Origin: JABSQH01 sp039177505
Lineage (GTDB): Bacteria; Actinomycetota; Acidimicrobiia; Acidimicrobiales; Ilumatobacteraceae
Assembly (NCBI GenBank): GCA_039177505.1
Contig: JBCDFR010000014.1
Coordinates: 1 to 64,000, forward strand
Length of the DNA: 64,000 nucleotides
Direction of reading: 5' to 3'
The notes below the pieces were generated by a model, which was not told the origin of the DNA, ran no database searches, and saw only the letters and a list, made by a program, of their open reading frames with translations. This document shows, piece by piece, positions 49,342 to 58,653 of the stretch. How positions within the stretch are numbered: position 1 is the stretch's first letter; the number at the start of each line of letters is the position of its first letter. A program made the position numbers and the translations under genes.

Positions 49342-50106
49342 TCACTCCGCCCCGTCGTCGACCGGTGTGTACACCACCAGCTGCAGCCCTGGCTGGTCGA
49401 GCACGGCCAACCGGTGATGGTCGAGGATGTGCCAGCTGGAGTGTTCGAACCGTCGCCGGACCGAGTGGAACACTCCGACGTCGCCGCGATCCCAGAGCTG
49501 ACGGAACCGCGGGGCCTCGAACCGCAATCGATCGAGGAGCACGGCGATATCGGGATCGTCGGGCCAATCGACGGTGTGGGCGCGGAACTGCGCGACCAGC
49601 CGTTCTCGTTCCTCGTTCGAGTCAATCATCAAGGTGTCCAGCTCGGCGTCGAGAAACGCCAGCTCGAGCAGGTTGGGGGCGGTTCCTCGGCGATCGGCCA
49701 GCGGTGGAAACAGCGCCTCTTCCGCCCGGTTCCAATCGACCATGTTCCACACCCGATCGAGGAGGTACGCCGGATTGGGTTCGAGTTCGCGAAGGAGTCG
49801 TCGGAGTCCTGCGGTGATGACGCTGTCGGGTGAGCGCGGCTCGATTCGGTATCCGGCGAGCGCAAAGAGATGCGACCGCTCTGCCGCGTCGAGCTGCAGT
49901 GCACGCGCCAGCGCAGCCAGTACGTCCACCGAGACTGAGCGCGCTCGGCCCTGTTCGAGCTTGACGATCCACGAGTGGGTGACGTCGGACGCTGCCGCCA
50001 ATTCTTCGCGGCGCAGACCACCAGTTCGGCGGCTGTCTCCCGGTCGGTCGAGTGCCGGGCGGGTACGCCTCGACCGTAGGAATGCTCCCAACTCCTCGGC
50101 GCGCAT
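49342..50106 (-). CDS. XRE-family regulator with MmyB-like C-terminal domain
   Basis: A 254-residue DNA-binding protein. N-terminal helix-turn-helix RRTGGLRREELAAASDVTHS followed by WIVKLEQGRARSVSVDVLAA, then the MmyB-like ligand domain (NPAYLLDRVWNMVDWNRAEE, APRFRQLWDRGDVG, HILDHHRLAVLDQPGLQLVV). Actinobacteria have many such regulators, with fatty-acid or small-molecule ligands; here the target is unknown. ATG 50106 starts divergent from the IlvD/Edd gene (111 bases). Confidence 0.88.
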   Translation of the reverse strand: MRAEELGAFLRSRRTRPALDRPGDSRRTGGLRREELAAASDVTHSWIVKLEQGRARSVSVDVLAALARALQLDAAERSHLFALAGYRIEPRSPDSVITAGLRRLLRELEPNPAYLLDRVWNMVDWNRAEEALFPPLADRRGTAPNLLELAFLDAELDTLMIDSNEERERLVAQFRAHTVDWPDDPDIAVLLDRLRFEAPRFRQLWDRGDVGVFHSVRRRFEHSSWHILDHHRLAVLDQPGLQLVVYTPVDDGAE

Positions 50107-50217
50107 CGACTCAGGTTAGGAAGCTCGGCTTGCTGGCGGCGACCCTCTGCGTGACATTGCCGGTACTACCCGACGTCGGGGCACGACAGTGGCGAGTCCG
50201 CGCCACATCATCGCTCC

Positions 50218-52077
50218 ATGGACGAACGAATCGCTACGAACGAAGATCGCCACGGGCTGAGGACCGAGTTTGCTGCCCGTCATCCGGGACGCGACGCGCA
50301 GCGAGTGGGCACGGCGCGCTATCTCGAGGAACCGATCGCGGCAGTGCATGGCGCGCCGTGGGGGGCGATCGGAACGCTCGGCGAGAGCCAGTGTTACCTC
50401 GGCGTCCGGGCCAAGGTCGACGCGGTCCACCGGGCGCTGTCGCAACGCATCCGCGCCGATGGACTCGACGTTCGTCTCGTCCCTCCGGCATTCACGCTCG
50501 GGATCTCTGATGGCCAACTCAATGGCACCGAGCGAATGCGCTACTCGCTGGTGAGCCGCGAAGTGGTCAGGGAGGCCACCGAGCTGCACCTTGCGGCAAC
50601 CGATATGCGCGGCACGATCGCGATCGTCGCCTGCGACAAACCGCCCGTCGGCACGTTGGCCGCAGTCCTCGAGCACAACCAGCCAGCCGTGATGTGCCCC
50701 GACGGCTCGATACTGCCGGGCACCGATCCGGTCACCGGCGACCGCCTTGACATCGTCGACGTATTCCAACGAGCTGCGGCACCAATCGACGAACGGACCC
50801 GAACGGCGCTGCATGGCTGCCCTGGCCACGGCAGTTGTGGCGGGATGTTCACGTACAACACGATGCAGGTCGTCGTCGCCGTTGCCGGTATGACGCCGCT
50901 GCACATGGTGTCCCCGCCATCTGTGCATCCCGACCGTGTTGGCGAGTTCCCCGACGAGCTCGCCGCACTGTTGGCCACCCTGGCCTCCACGTCGCTGCGC
51001 CCGCGCGACATCGTGACTCCGGTGGCGCTGCGCAACGCCCTCGTCATCGCGCTGGCGATGGGTGGATCGACGAACGTGGTATTGCACACCGCCGAGCTCG
51101 CCCGCGCTGCTGGGTTCGACTTGTGGGACGACGTGGTGTCGCGTGACGAGCTGGTCGACCTCGGGCGCCGAGTCCCGGTACTCACTGACCTCCGCCCTTA
51201 CGGGAGGTACTCCATGGCCGACGTACACCAAGCCGGAGGGCTCGCTGTCATCGTTCGGGAACTGCTCGACGACGGCTGGATCGACGGCTCGACCACCACG
51301 TGTACGAACTCGTCCTTGGGTGACCAGATCGACCGTCTCGATCCGCCCGCGCCGGACGGATCGGTGGTCCACCCTGTGAAGGCACCGTTCAAGCGGGCGG
51401 GTGGTCTGCGCGTGCTCCATGGCAATCTCGCTCCGGACGGAACGGCCGTGCTCAAGTTGGCCGGTGTCGAACGCGGGCTCGACGATCGTGGCCGGTTTGT
51501 CGGTCGCGCCAGGGTGTTCGACAGCGAAGCGGCGCTGCTGGCGGTGCTCACCGATCGTCCCGAGTCGTTCGGCGACGGTGACATGGTCGTCATCCGCTAC
51601 GAGGGACCGCGGGGCGCGCCGGGGATGCCGGAGATGCTCGACCCCACGTCGCGCATCACCGCGCTGTGTCGCGAGCGAGAGATCACCGTCGGACTAATGA
51701 CCGACGCTCGTTTCTCGGGCGGCTCCGTCGGATTGGTGATCGGCCATGTCGGACCCGAGGCCGCAGTCGGCGGGCCGATCGCTCTGCTCGAGGACGGCGA
51801 CACGATCGTGGTCGACGTCGAGGCCAGTCGCCTCGACTGCCTTGAGCTCGACGATCAGTCGGTCGCCGACGAGCGGCGCCATCGCTGGCAGACGGCTGCC
51901 GCAGGTGGCGCCCACCCGTCGGTGCGGCCGGTCGAGCGGTCCTTGCTTCGGCGGATGCGGGCGACTGCTCGTCCGGCCCTTGCCGGCGGTGGGATGGCGA
52001 TCGACGGCGGTAGCGCGCCGGCTCATGGACCGAAGGCTCGGTCGCGTACCGCAGGGTCGAGCGTCGTCGTTGCGTAG
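50218..52077 (+). CDS. IlvD/Edd-family dehydratase (divergent dihydroxy-acid dehydratase)
   Basis: A 619-residue iron-sulfur dehydratase. Candidate cluster cysteines are Cys59 (GESQC), Cys139 (VACDKPPVG) and Cys207 (GHGSCGGMFTYNTM); SDGQLNGTERMRYSLVSRE matches the DHAD substrate loop, and the C-terminal DARFSGGSVG carries the base Ser. The first motif differs from the usual PCNxH, so a sugar-acid or other hydroxy-acid substrate is as likely as 2,3-dihydroxy-isovalerate, and I do not call it ilvD. ATG 50218. The last 55 bases overlap the end of the convergent ICL-family gene. Confidence 0.8.
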   Translation: MDERIATNEDRHGLRTEFAARHPGRDAQRVGTARYLEEPIAAVHGAPWGAIGTLGESQCYLGVRAKVDAVHRALSQRIRADGLDVRLVPPAFTLGISDGQLNGTERMRYSLVSREVVREATELHLAATDMRGTIAIVACDKPPVGTLAAVLEHNQPAVMCPDGSILPGTDPVTGDRLDIVDVFQRAAAPIDERTRTALHGCPGHGSCGGMFTYNTMQVVVAVAGMTPLHMVSPPSVHPDRVGEFPDELAALLATLASTSLRPRDIVTPVALRNALVIALAMGGSTNVVLHTAELARAAGFDLWDDVVSRDELVDLGRRVPVLTDLRPYGRYSMADVHQAGGLAVIVRELLDDGWIDGSTTTCTNSSLGDQIDRLDPPAPDGSVVHPVKAPFKRAGGLRVLHGNLAPDGTAVLKLAGVERGLDDRGRFVGRARVFDSEAALLAVLTDRPESFGDGDMVVIRYEGPRGAPGMPEMLDPTSRITALCREREITVGLMTDARFSGGSVGLVIGHVGPEAAVGGPIALLEDGDTIVVDVEASRLDCLELDDQSVADERRHRWQTAAAGGAHPSVRPVERSLLRRMRATARPALAGGGMAIDGGSAPAHGPKARSRTAGSSVVVA

Positions 52078-52832
52078 GTCGACGTGCCGGTGGAGAAGAG
52101 CTCGATCGCCATGCTCCAGACCGCTCCGTACGCCGCCCACGCGGCCAGGCCGCCGATCGACACGCGGGCGACACCCGACGCAGCGAGTTCTGGGATCGAT
52201 GGTGCTGCAGGCAGCGCGAGCACGTTGAGCGGCGCGTTGACGGACCGTACGACGCGCCCGATCACGTCGCGATCGACGAGCCCCGGCGCATAGACCACGT
52301 CGGCGCCGGCAGCGCGGTACGCCAGCAAGCGAGCGATCGTGTCGTCGAGATCGTCGATGCCGTGGATGTGGTTTTCGGCCCGGGCCGTGAGCACGAGGTC
52401 GCCACCGGCCTCTTTTGCGGCGGCAACACGAGCAACTGCGTCGTCCACATCGCGGATCGAGGCACGGCGCGGGCTCCAGTCCTCGATCGAGAACCCGGCG
52501 GCGTCAGTCGTGGCGAGGAGTTGCGCGGTCGCTACGACGTCGTCCACCGTGTCGCCGAAGCCATCTTCGCTGTCGACGTTCATCGGTACATCGCTGCTCG
52601 CGGCCATCACCCGCGCATGGGCGACGACCTCCTCGCGACTCATCGAGCTGTCGAGGCGGCCGATCGTGGCGGCGGCACCCGAGCTCGTCGTGGCGAGCGC
52701 ACGAGCGCCCGCCAAGACGAGCAATTTGGCCGACCCGAGGTCGAATGGATTCGGCATCAACAACGTGCCGGCCTCGGGCGGCTCGTGATGCAGCTCGAGG
52801 AAGGTGCGGCGAAGGTCAGCGGCGCGGCTCAT
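52023..52832 (-). CDS. Isocitrate lyase/PEP mutase-family protein
   Basis: A 269-residue TIM-barrel protein of the oxaloacetase/2-methylisocitrate lyase superfamily. It shows LLMPNPFDLGSAKLLVLAGA, ALATTSSGAAATIGRLDSS, metal-binding PMNVDSEDGFGDT, FSIEDWSP and LVLTARAENHIHG. The catalytic Cys of true isocitrate lyases (KKCGH) is absent, as in PEP mutase-like carboxylases and lyases. Reaction not assignable. ATG 52832. It overlaps the IlvD/Edd gene tail to tail. Confidence 0.82.
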   Translation of the reverse strand: MSRAADLRRTFLELHHEPPEAGTLLMPNPFDLGSAKLLVLAGARALATTSSGAAATIGRLDSSMSREEVVAHARVMAASSDVPMNVDSEDGFGDTVDDVVATAQLLATTDAAGFSIEDWSPRRASIRDVDDAVARVAAAKEAGGDLVLTARAENHIHGIDDLDDTIARLLAYRAAGADVVYAPGLVDRDVIGRVVRSVNAPLNVLALPAAPSIPELAASGVARVSIGGLAAWAAYGAVWSMAIELFSTGTSTYATTTLDPAVRDRAFGP

Positions 52833-52894
52833 GCCTAGCGTTGTACTTGAGGGCGTCAACGATATCCGGCGGGATTCGGACGATGTCTAGCCGG

Positions 52895-53302
52895 TCAGCG
52901 GGTGGTCAGGATCATCTGCGTGCACCGAAACAGTGCCATGGTGCGATCGCTCGTTGCGTTGGTGATGGTGACGTCCCAGACATGGGTTTGCCGGCCGAGG
53001 TGCGCCGGGGTGGCCACACCAACGACGCGTTCCCCCACGCGTGCACTCGAGAGAAAGTTGCTCTTCAGCTCCACGGTTGTGAAGCTCTGATCTTCGTTCA
53101 GGTTGTTCCCGCAGCCGGCTGCGCACAGTGTGTCGGCCAGCGAGATGACCGCCGGAGCGAAGAGAAATCCGGTGCCCGCGATCAGCGTGTCGGTCACGTC
53201 GATGTGCCCGGCGACGCGGTCGGGTGACGATTGGTCGAACACCACGCCATGGAGGCCCGGGGCCAACGAGCCGAAGAAATCGTTGAGTCGATCGACGTCC
53301 AT
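52895..53302 (-). CDS. PaaI-family hot-dog thioesterase
   Basis: A 135-residue single hot-dog domain. The central helix with LFAPAVISLADTLCAAGC and following TVELKSNFLSSARVGERVVG, GRQTHVWDVTITNA are characteristic of PaaI-type acyl-CoA thioesterases, where an Asp and Asn/Thr pair near the helix start are catalytic. Substrate unknown. ATG 53302 is used; the gene is divergent from galT over 69 bases. Confidence 0.82.
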   Translation of the reverse strand: MDVDRLNDFFGSLAPGLHGVVFDQSSPDRVAGHIDVTDTLIAGTGFLFAPAVISLADTLCAAGCGNNLNEDQSFTTVELKSNFLSSARVGERVVGVATPAHLGRQTHVWDVTITNATSDRTMALFRCTQMILTTR

Positions 53303-53371
53303 CGACACGAGTGTTGCTGCTGCAGACCCGTGTATCCAGCGAGTTCTCGAGCGGTATGCGACGCTACGCAG

Positions 53372-54385
53372 GTGCTCGATCTGTCCAAGCCGCATCGCCG
53401 CCGCAATCCGCTGACGGGCGAATGGGTGATCGTGTCGCCGCAGCGGGCTACCAGGCCGTGGAGCGGGCGCACCGATAGCGGCGCTCGGCCCGAGATGCCG
53501 ACCTACGACCCCGACTGCTACCTGTGCCCGGGGAACGAGCGCGCCGGCGGCCAGCGGAACCCCGACTACACGTCGACGTTCGTGTTCGGCAACGACTTCG
53601 CGGCGCTGTTGCCGCACGACGTTGCTCCGGTCGCCGGACCGAGCACGGATGACGAGCTGTTCGTTATCGACGATGCCGACGGTACGTGTCGCGTGTTGTG
53701 CTTCTCCCCGCGCCACGACCTCACGCTTGCCAACATGTCGGTCGAGCAGGTGTTGACGGTGGTCGATCTGTGGTGCGCCCAACTCGCCGAGCTGGGCCAG
53801 CGCTATCGGTGGGTGCAGATCTTCGAGACCCGCGGTGCCATCGCCGGCGCATCGAACCCACATCCCCATGGCCAGATCTGGGCGTCGAGCTTTCTGCCAA
53901 ACGAGGCGCTCGCCGAGATGCGCACACAGGCGGCGTACTTCGAACGCCATGGGACCAACATGCTCGTCGACTACGTCGAACGAGAGATCGGCATCGACAA
54001 ACGGATCGTCATCCACGACGAGCACTGGGTGGTCGTCGTGCCCTACTGGGCCTATTGGCCGTACGAAACTCTTCTCGTGCCACGTCGTCCGGTCGCCTCG
54101 TTGCTCGAACTGGACTGGGACGAACGAATGTCGCTGGCAGCGACGTTGGGCACGATGTTGCGGGCCTTCGACGAGGTGTTCGACACGCCGTTTCCCTACT
54201 GCTCCGGATGGCACACGGCGCCCACCGACGGAGCAGAAGGTTGGCAGTTGCACGCCCACTACTACCCTCCGTTGCTGCGCTCGGCCGACGTCGCCAAGAT
54301 CCCAGCGAGCTACGAGCTGCTCGCCAACGATCAGCGCGACATGACGCCCGAGGCCGCGGCGGCGCAGCTCCGTGAGCTGATCTGA
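53372..54385 (+). CDS. galT: Galactose-1-phosphate uridylyltransferase
   Basis: A 337-residue HIT-superfamily enzyme that transfers UMP between UDP-glucose and galactose-1-phosphate. It shows RRRNPLTGEWVIVSPQRATR, a zinc pair CYLCPG, FVFGNDFAALLP, the catalytic HPH in ASNPHPHGQIWASS with second half-domain HDEHWVVVVPYWAYWPYE, and WHTAPTDG..WQLHAHYYPPLL. GTG 53372 is taken as start because it lies just before the conserved LSKPHRRRNPLTGEW. No other Leloir gene is visible in the window. Confidence 0.9.
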   Translation: MLDLSKPHRRRNPLTGEWVIVSPQRATRPWSGRTDSGARPEMPTYDPDCYLCPGNERAGGQRNPDYTSTFVFGNDFAALLPHDVAPVAGPSTDDELFVIDDADGTCRVLCFSPRHDLTLANMSVEQVLTVVDLWCAQLAELGQRYRWVQIFETRGAIAGASNPHPHGQIWASSFLPNEALAEMRTQAAYFERHGTNMLVDYVEREIGIDKRIVIHDEHWVVVVPYWAYWPYETLLVPRRPVASLLELDWDERMSLAATLGTMLRAFDEVFDTPFPYCSGWHTAPTDGAEGWQLHAHYYPPLLRSADVAKIPASYELLANDQRDMTPEAAAAQLRELI

Positions 54386-54436
54386 TCCTGAACTGACCTG
54401 GCCCCGGGGGTTGTGACCGCTCGTATCCTCGTATTG

Positions 54437-56659
54437 ATGGCTGATCGCTCGCTCGTACGGACCGACGTACCGGTCGGGGGCATGACCTGTGCAGCCTGTG
54501 CATCACGCATCCAGTCGCAGCTCGCGGATCTCGACGGTGTCACCGATGCGCTCGTCAACTTCGCGGCGGGGACCGCGACCGTGCGCCACGACGATCGCGT
54601 CGACGAGGACGATGTGCGGAGCGCGATCGCGGGTCTGGGTTACTCGTCGCCGGAGGCTGAACGTTCCGACGAACGGCGCCGAGAACACGAATTGCAACGA
54701 CGGTGGATCATCGCGCTACTGCTCGGTGCACCGGTGGTGCTGGTGTCGATGGTTCCGGCGCTGCAGTTCGACGGCTGGGAGTGGGTCGCCGGCCTGTTGA
54801 CGACCCCGGTCGTGTTCTGGGCCGGATGGTCCTTCCATCGCAGCGCGCTGCGGAACCTACGCCATCATGCCGCCACGATGGACACGCTGGTGTCTCTCGG
54901 GACGACCGCTGCGTGGACGTGGTCGACGGCCGCGCTCGTGCTCGACGATGGTCACGTTTACTACGAGACCGCCGTCGTCATCGTCGTGTTGATCCTGCTC
55001 GGCAAGTGGCTCGAGGTGCGCGCCACCCGACGCTCGGGCGACGCGATTCGTGCGCTTGCGGATCTGAGCGCGCCAACAGCCATCCTGGTCGACGGCACCG
55101 AGATCTCGCGCGACCAACTCGAAGTCGGCATGCGTTTCCGTGTTCGACCTGGCGACAAGGTGGCGACTGACGGCTGCGTCGTCGAGGGCCACGCAGCGGT
55201 CGATGCGTCGATGATCACCGGCGAGCCGGTGCCCGTCGAGGTGGGCCCTGGCGACACGGTCGTCGGAGCGACGATCAACACCGATGGGTCGCTGGTCGTC
55301 GAAGCCACGGCGGTCGGTGCTGCCACGGCGCTGGCCCAGATCGTCCAGCTGGTCGAGAGAGCCCAGGGCAGCAGGGCCAACGTGCAACGACTCGCCGATC
55401 GAGTTGCCGGCGTGTTCGTGCCCGTGGCGATTGCGATCGCCGCGATCGCGCTGGCCACCTGGTTGGCGACTGGCGCGGCGGCCAGCGATGCGGTCACTGC
55501 CGCCGTGGCCGTGCTCATCATCGCCTGCCCATGTGCGCTCGGGTTGGCGACGCCGCTGGGGATCATGGTCGGCACCGGCCGTGGCGCCCAGCTCGGTGTG
55601 ATCATCAAGGGCGGTGAAGTCCTGGAGGATTCGCGGCGGGTCGACACGATCGTGCTCGACAAGACCGGCACCGTCACCGAGGGCCGGATGCGTGTGGTCG
55701 ACACCACGTGCTCCGACGAGGTGCCCGCCGCCGAGCGCGACGAGCTGCTCGTCGCCGTCGCCGCTGTCGAAGCGCATTCCGAGCATCCGATTGCCCGCGC
55801 CGTGGCCCGCATCGGTGATGGGTCTCACGGTCCGGTCGCCGAGGACTTCATCAGCTCGCCCGGTCGGGGAGTGTCCGCCACCGTGTCCGGACAGCGCATC
55901 GACGTCGGCCGGCGGGCCGTGTTTCGCGAGGTGCCGGCCTCGATCGAGGCGGCTGCGCGGTCCTACGAGCAGGCTGGCCGGACCGCCGTGTTCGGTGGCC
56001 GCGACGGAACGGCCGAGGTGGCCCTCGCGGTGGCCGACGTCATCAAGCCGACATCCCCCGCAGCGATCGCCGCGTTCCACGAGTTGGGCCTCACCACCAC
56101 GCTGCTCACGGGCGACAACGCGGCCACCGCAGCGGCAGTCGGCGAGGCAGTCGGTATCGACGAGGTGATCGCCGAGGTCTTGCCGGAAGACAAAGACGCC
56201 CAGATCACCACACTCCAGCAGGCCGGGCAGCGCGTGGCGATGGTTGGCGACGGCATCAACGATGCTCCGGCATTGGCCCGCGCCGATCTCGGCATCGCCG
56301 TCGGCACGGGGACCGACGTGGCGATCGAAGCGTCGGACCTCACCGTGGTGAGCGGCGACCTGCTCGGTGTCGCCGACGCCATCGCGCTGGCCCGGCGAAC
56401 ACTCAGCACGATCCGCGGCAACCTGTTCTGGGCGTTCGCCTACAACACGGCGGCCATTCCGTTGGCTGCTTTCGGAGTGCTCAACCCGATGATCGCTGCT
56501 GCGGCGATGGGACTGTCGTCGTTGTTCGTGGTGTCGAACAGCCTGCGGTTGCGCAACTTCTCCGGATACCGCGGTTCGGTCTCACGTGGCGGTGCAGCGT
56601 CGAGCGCGCCGTCAGCTGCGGTACGGGCGCAGGACGTAGCCCGGCTTACTGACGTCTAG
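54437..56659 (+). CDS. copA: Copper-exporting P1B-type ATPase
   Basis: A 740-residue pump. N-terminal heavy-metal domain with GGMTCAACASRI, eight predicted membrane helices, the transport motif CPC in IIACPCALGLATPLG, phosphorylation DKTGTVTEGR, the HP locus AHSEHPIARA, and GDGINDAPALA. The YN and MGLSS residues in the last helices indicate Cu(I) selectivity. ATG 54437 is chosen; GTG 54413 would add eight residues and is possible. The 3' end overlaps the convergent SDR gene by 48 bases. Confidence 0.93.
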   Translation: MADRSLVRTDVPVGGMTCAACASRIQSQLADLDGVTDALVNFAAGTATVRHDDRVDEDDVRSAIAGLGYSSPEAERSDERRREHELQRRWIIALLLGAPVVLVSMVPALQFDGWEWVAGLLTTPVVFWAGWSFHRSALRNLRHHAATMDTLVSLGTTAAWTWSTAALVLDDGHVYYETAVVIVVLILLGKWLEVRATRRSGDAIRALADLSAPTAILVDGTEISRDQLEVGMRFRVRPGDKVATDGCVVEGHAAVDASMITGEPVPVEVGPGDTVVGATINTDGSLVVEATAVGAATALAQIVQLVERAQGSRANVQRLADRVAGVFVPVAIAIAAIALATWLATGAAASDAVTAAVAVLIIACPCALGLATPLGIMVGTGRGAQLGVIIKGGEVLEDSRRVDTIVLDKTGTVTEGRMRVVDTTCSDEVPAAERDELLVAVAAVEAHSEHPIARAVARIGDGSHGPVAEDFISSPGRGVSATVSGQRIDVGRRAVFREVPASIEAAARSYEQAGRTAVFGGRDGTAEVALAVADVIKPTSPAAIAAFHELGLTTTLLTGDNAATAAAVGEAVGIDEVIAEVLPEDKDAQITTLQQAGQRVAMVGDGINDAPALARADLGIAVGTGTDVAIEASDLTVVSGDLLGVADAIALARRTLSTIRGNLFWAFAYNTAAIPLAAFGVLNPMIAAAAMGLSSLFVVSNSLRLRNFSGYRGSVSRGGAASSAPSAAVRAQDVARLTDV

Positions 56660-57352
56660 CGACCGCACCTCGACGTCGTCGGGCTGCGCCAGCACATCGA
56701 CCACCAGCCGGGCGAAGTGCCCGAGCTCCATCCCGTAGGTCTGTTGACGTTCGTCGGCCTCGGCCCGATGGGCCGGGTCGAGGTAGTCACGGTGGATCTC
56801 GGTGTCGCGAATGTAGGCCGGCGCGATCTCGACGACCCGCACGTCGCCGGCGAACTCGAGTCGCAGCGCGTCGGCCAGCATGGCGACCGCCGCCTTGCTC
56901 GCGGAGTAGATCGCATTCTGTGCACTGACGACCTGCCGCGCCGCGTTCGAGCTGATCACGACCAGCGTCGGCGACCGGCCGCTACGCAACGCCGACATGG
57001 TCGCCTGCGCCACGTTCAGTAGCCCGACCACGTTGGTGTCGAGCACGGCGCGCCAGTCGTCGGGCGTCGTGTCAGCGATCAGACCGGGCCGGTTGATGCC
57101 CGCGGCGATGACCACCGCATCGAGGCCGTCGAGCGCGTCGAGGGCGTCGTCGACAGCATTCCCCAGTGCGGCTCGGTGGCACACGTCGGCGGGCGCCGCA
57201 ACGAGACCCTCGATCCTCGCAAGGAGGTCGGCTCGCCGGGCGATTCCCGCCACGCGTGCGCCGCGATCGATTGCCTCGGTGGCCACGGCGGCGCCGACCC
57301 CCGACGACGCGCCGGCCACCAGGAGCCGAAGGTCGAGACCGTGATCGCTCAT
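56612..57352 (-). CDS. SDR family oxidoreductase
   Basis: A 246-residue short-chain dehydrogenase: cofactor motif VAGASSGVGAAVATEA, IAAGINRPG in the position of NNAG, catalytic Ser in LVVISSNAARQV and Tyr/Lys in YSASKAAVAM. The NADP/NAD preference is not clear (ARR after the second strand favours NADP). ATG 57352 overlaps the sigma-factor stop (ATGA), so it is the third gene of the DGPF-sigma-SDR operon. Confidence 0.87.
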   Translation of the reverse strand: MSDHGLDLRLLVAGASSGVGAAVATEAIDRGARVAGIARRADLLARIEGLVAAPADVCHRAALGNAVDDALDALDGLDAVVIAAGINRPGLIADTTPDDWRAVLDTNVVGLLNVAQATMSALRSGRSPTLVVISSNAARQVVSAQNAIYSASKAAVAMLADALRLEFAGDVRVVEIAPAYIRDTEIHRDYLDPAHRAEADERQQTYGMELGHFARLVVDVLAQPDDVEVRSLDVSKPGYVLRPYRS

Positions 57353-58653
57353 TCCGACGACGATAGGCGCGGGTCGTCGCCGATCAGTTGGGCCCGCTGG
57401 GCCCGTATCCACGACGCCTCGGCGTCGTTGGTGCACACTGCGATCGCTCGGTCGTAGGCCCGAATGGCGCGCTCGTGTCGGCCGAGTGCGCGCAGGTGTG
57501 CAGCGTTGGCGACGTGGGCGTAGTGGTAGTCGTCGAGCGCGCCCGAGTCGAGCAGCGGGGCGAGCGCGGCAAGTGCCGCTTCCGACCCGTCGTGTTCGCC
57601 GATGGCGGCGGCGCGGTTGAGTGCCACCACCGGCCCGCCATCGGCTTCCAGCCACCGGTCGTAGACGGCGACGATCGCCGACCAATCGGTGGCCCCGTAA
57701 CACGGTGCCATCGAGTGGATGGCGGCGATTTCGGCCTGCGGCCGGTACGCGCCTTGGGCCTCGTTGCGGCGCGCCACGATGAGGTGATCGAGCCCGCGGG
57801 CGACCTTGGCACGGTCCCACAGCTCGCGGTCCTGGTCCTTGAGCAGCACGGGAGCTCCGGTGTCGTCGAACCGCGCCGCACGGCGCGCATCGGTCAGCAG
57901 GCACAACGCACTCAGGGCGTGGAGTTCGCCGTGCGCAGGGAGCAAGTCGCTCGTCGTTTCGGCGAGCCAAATCGCCTCGTCGCAGAGGTCGCCGCGAATC
58001 AGCGTGGTGCCGGTCGAGCTGGCGTGTCCTTCGGTGAACACCGCATAGATCACCGCTGCCACGCCGTCGACCCGCTCGTCGAGTCGCTCGATGGGTGGAA
58101 CGTCGAAGGGGATGCCCGCCTGGCGGATCTTGTCCTTGGCGCGCACGATGCGCTTCCCCATCGTCGGGCTCGGGACCAAGAATGCATGGGCGATCTGTTC
58201 GGTCGACAGTCCGCACACGGTGCGCAGTGTCAGCGCCACCTGCGCCTCGACCGCCAACGCAGGGTGGCAGCAGCCGAAGATCAATGCGAGCTGGTCGTCG
58301 AGGACCTCGTCGGTAGACGGAGGCGGGGCGTCGGCCAGCATCGCCATGCGGTCGTCGAGGGCGCGGGCGCACCGGAGCGCGTCGATCGCCCGGCGCCGTG
58401 CGGTGACGAGCAGCCAGGCGCCCGGTCGATCGGGAACGCCATCGCGACGCCACACGCGCGACGCCGCTGCGAATGCCTCCTGGGCGGCGTCTTCAGCGAC
58501 CTGCAGATCACCGAATTCACGCCGCAGCACGGCGACGAGCCCGGACCACTCCGCGCGGAACGCAACGTCGACCGCCGAGACGACCGTCGGCACCGGCGAT
58601 CGACGTGCGTTCACCATCTTGATCGGGCAGCGTGGTCGGGACCCGTCGGGCAC
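57349..58653 (-). CDS. ECF42-type RNA polymerase sigma factor
   Basis: A 434-residue extracytoplasmic-function sigma factor with a long C-terminal extension. Region 2 reads VAEDAAQEAFAAASRVWRRD with the 'RRRAIDALR' helix; region 4 LTLRTVCGLSTEQIAHAFLV then MGKRIVRAKDKIRQAGI. The C-terminal 200 residues contain the DUF6596/TPR-like repeats (VALNRAAAIGEHDGSEAALA, ALGRHERAIRAYDRAIAV) of the ECF42 group, which pairs with DGPF proteins rather than an anti-sigma. GTG 58653 directly follows the DGPF stop; ATG 58617 is an alternative. Confidence 0.87.
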   Translation of the reverse strand: MPDGSRPRCPIKMVNARRSPVPTVVSAVDVAFRAEWSGLVAVLRREFGDLQVAEDAAQEAFAAASRVWRRDGVPDRPGAWLLVTARRRAIDALRCARALDDRMAMLADAPPPSTDEVLDDQLALIFGCCHPALAVEAQVALTLRTVCGLSTEQIAHAFLVPSPTMGKRIVRAKDKIRQAGIPFDVPPIERLDERVDGVAAVIYAVFTEGHASSTGTTLIRGDLCDEAIWLAETTSDLLPAHGELHALSALCLLTDARRAARFDDTGAPVLLKDQDRELWDRAKVARGLDHLIVARRNEAQGAYRPQAEIAAIHSMAPCYGATDWSAIVAVYDRWLEADGGPVVALNRAAAIGEHDGSEAALAALAPLLDSGALDDYHYAHVANAAHLRALGRHERAIRAYDRAIAVCTNDAEASWIRAQRAQLIGDDPRLSSSE

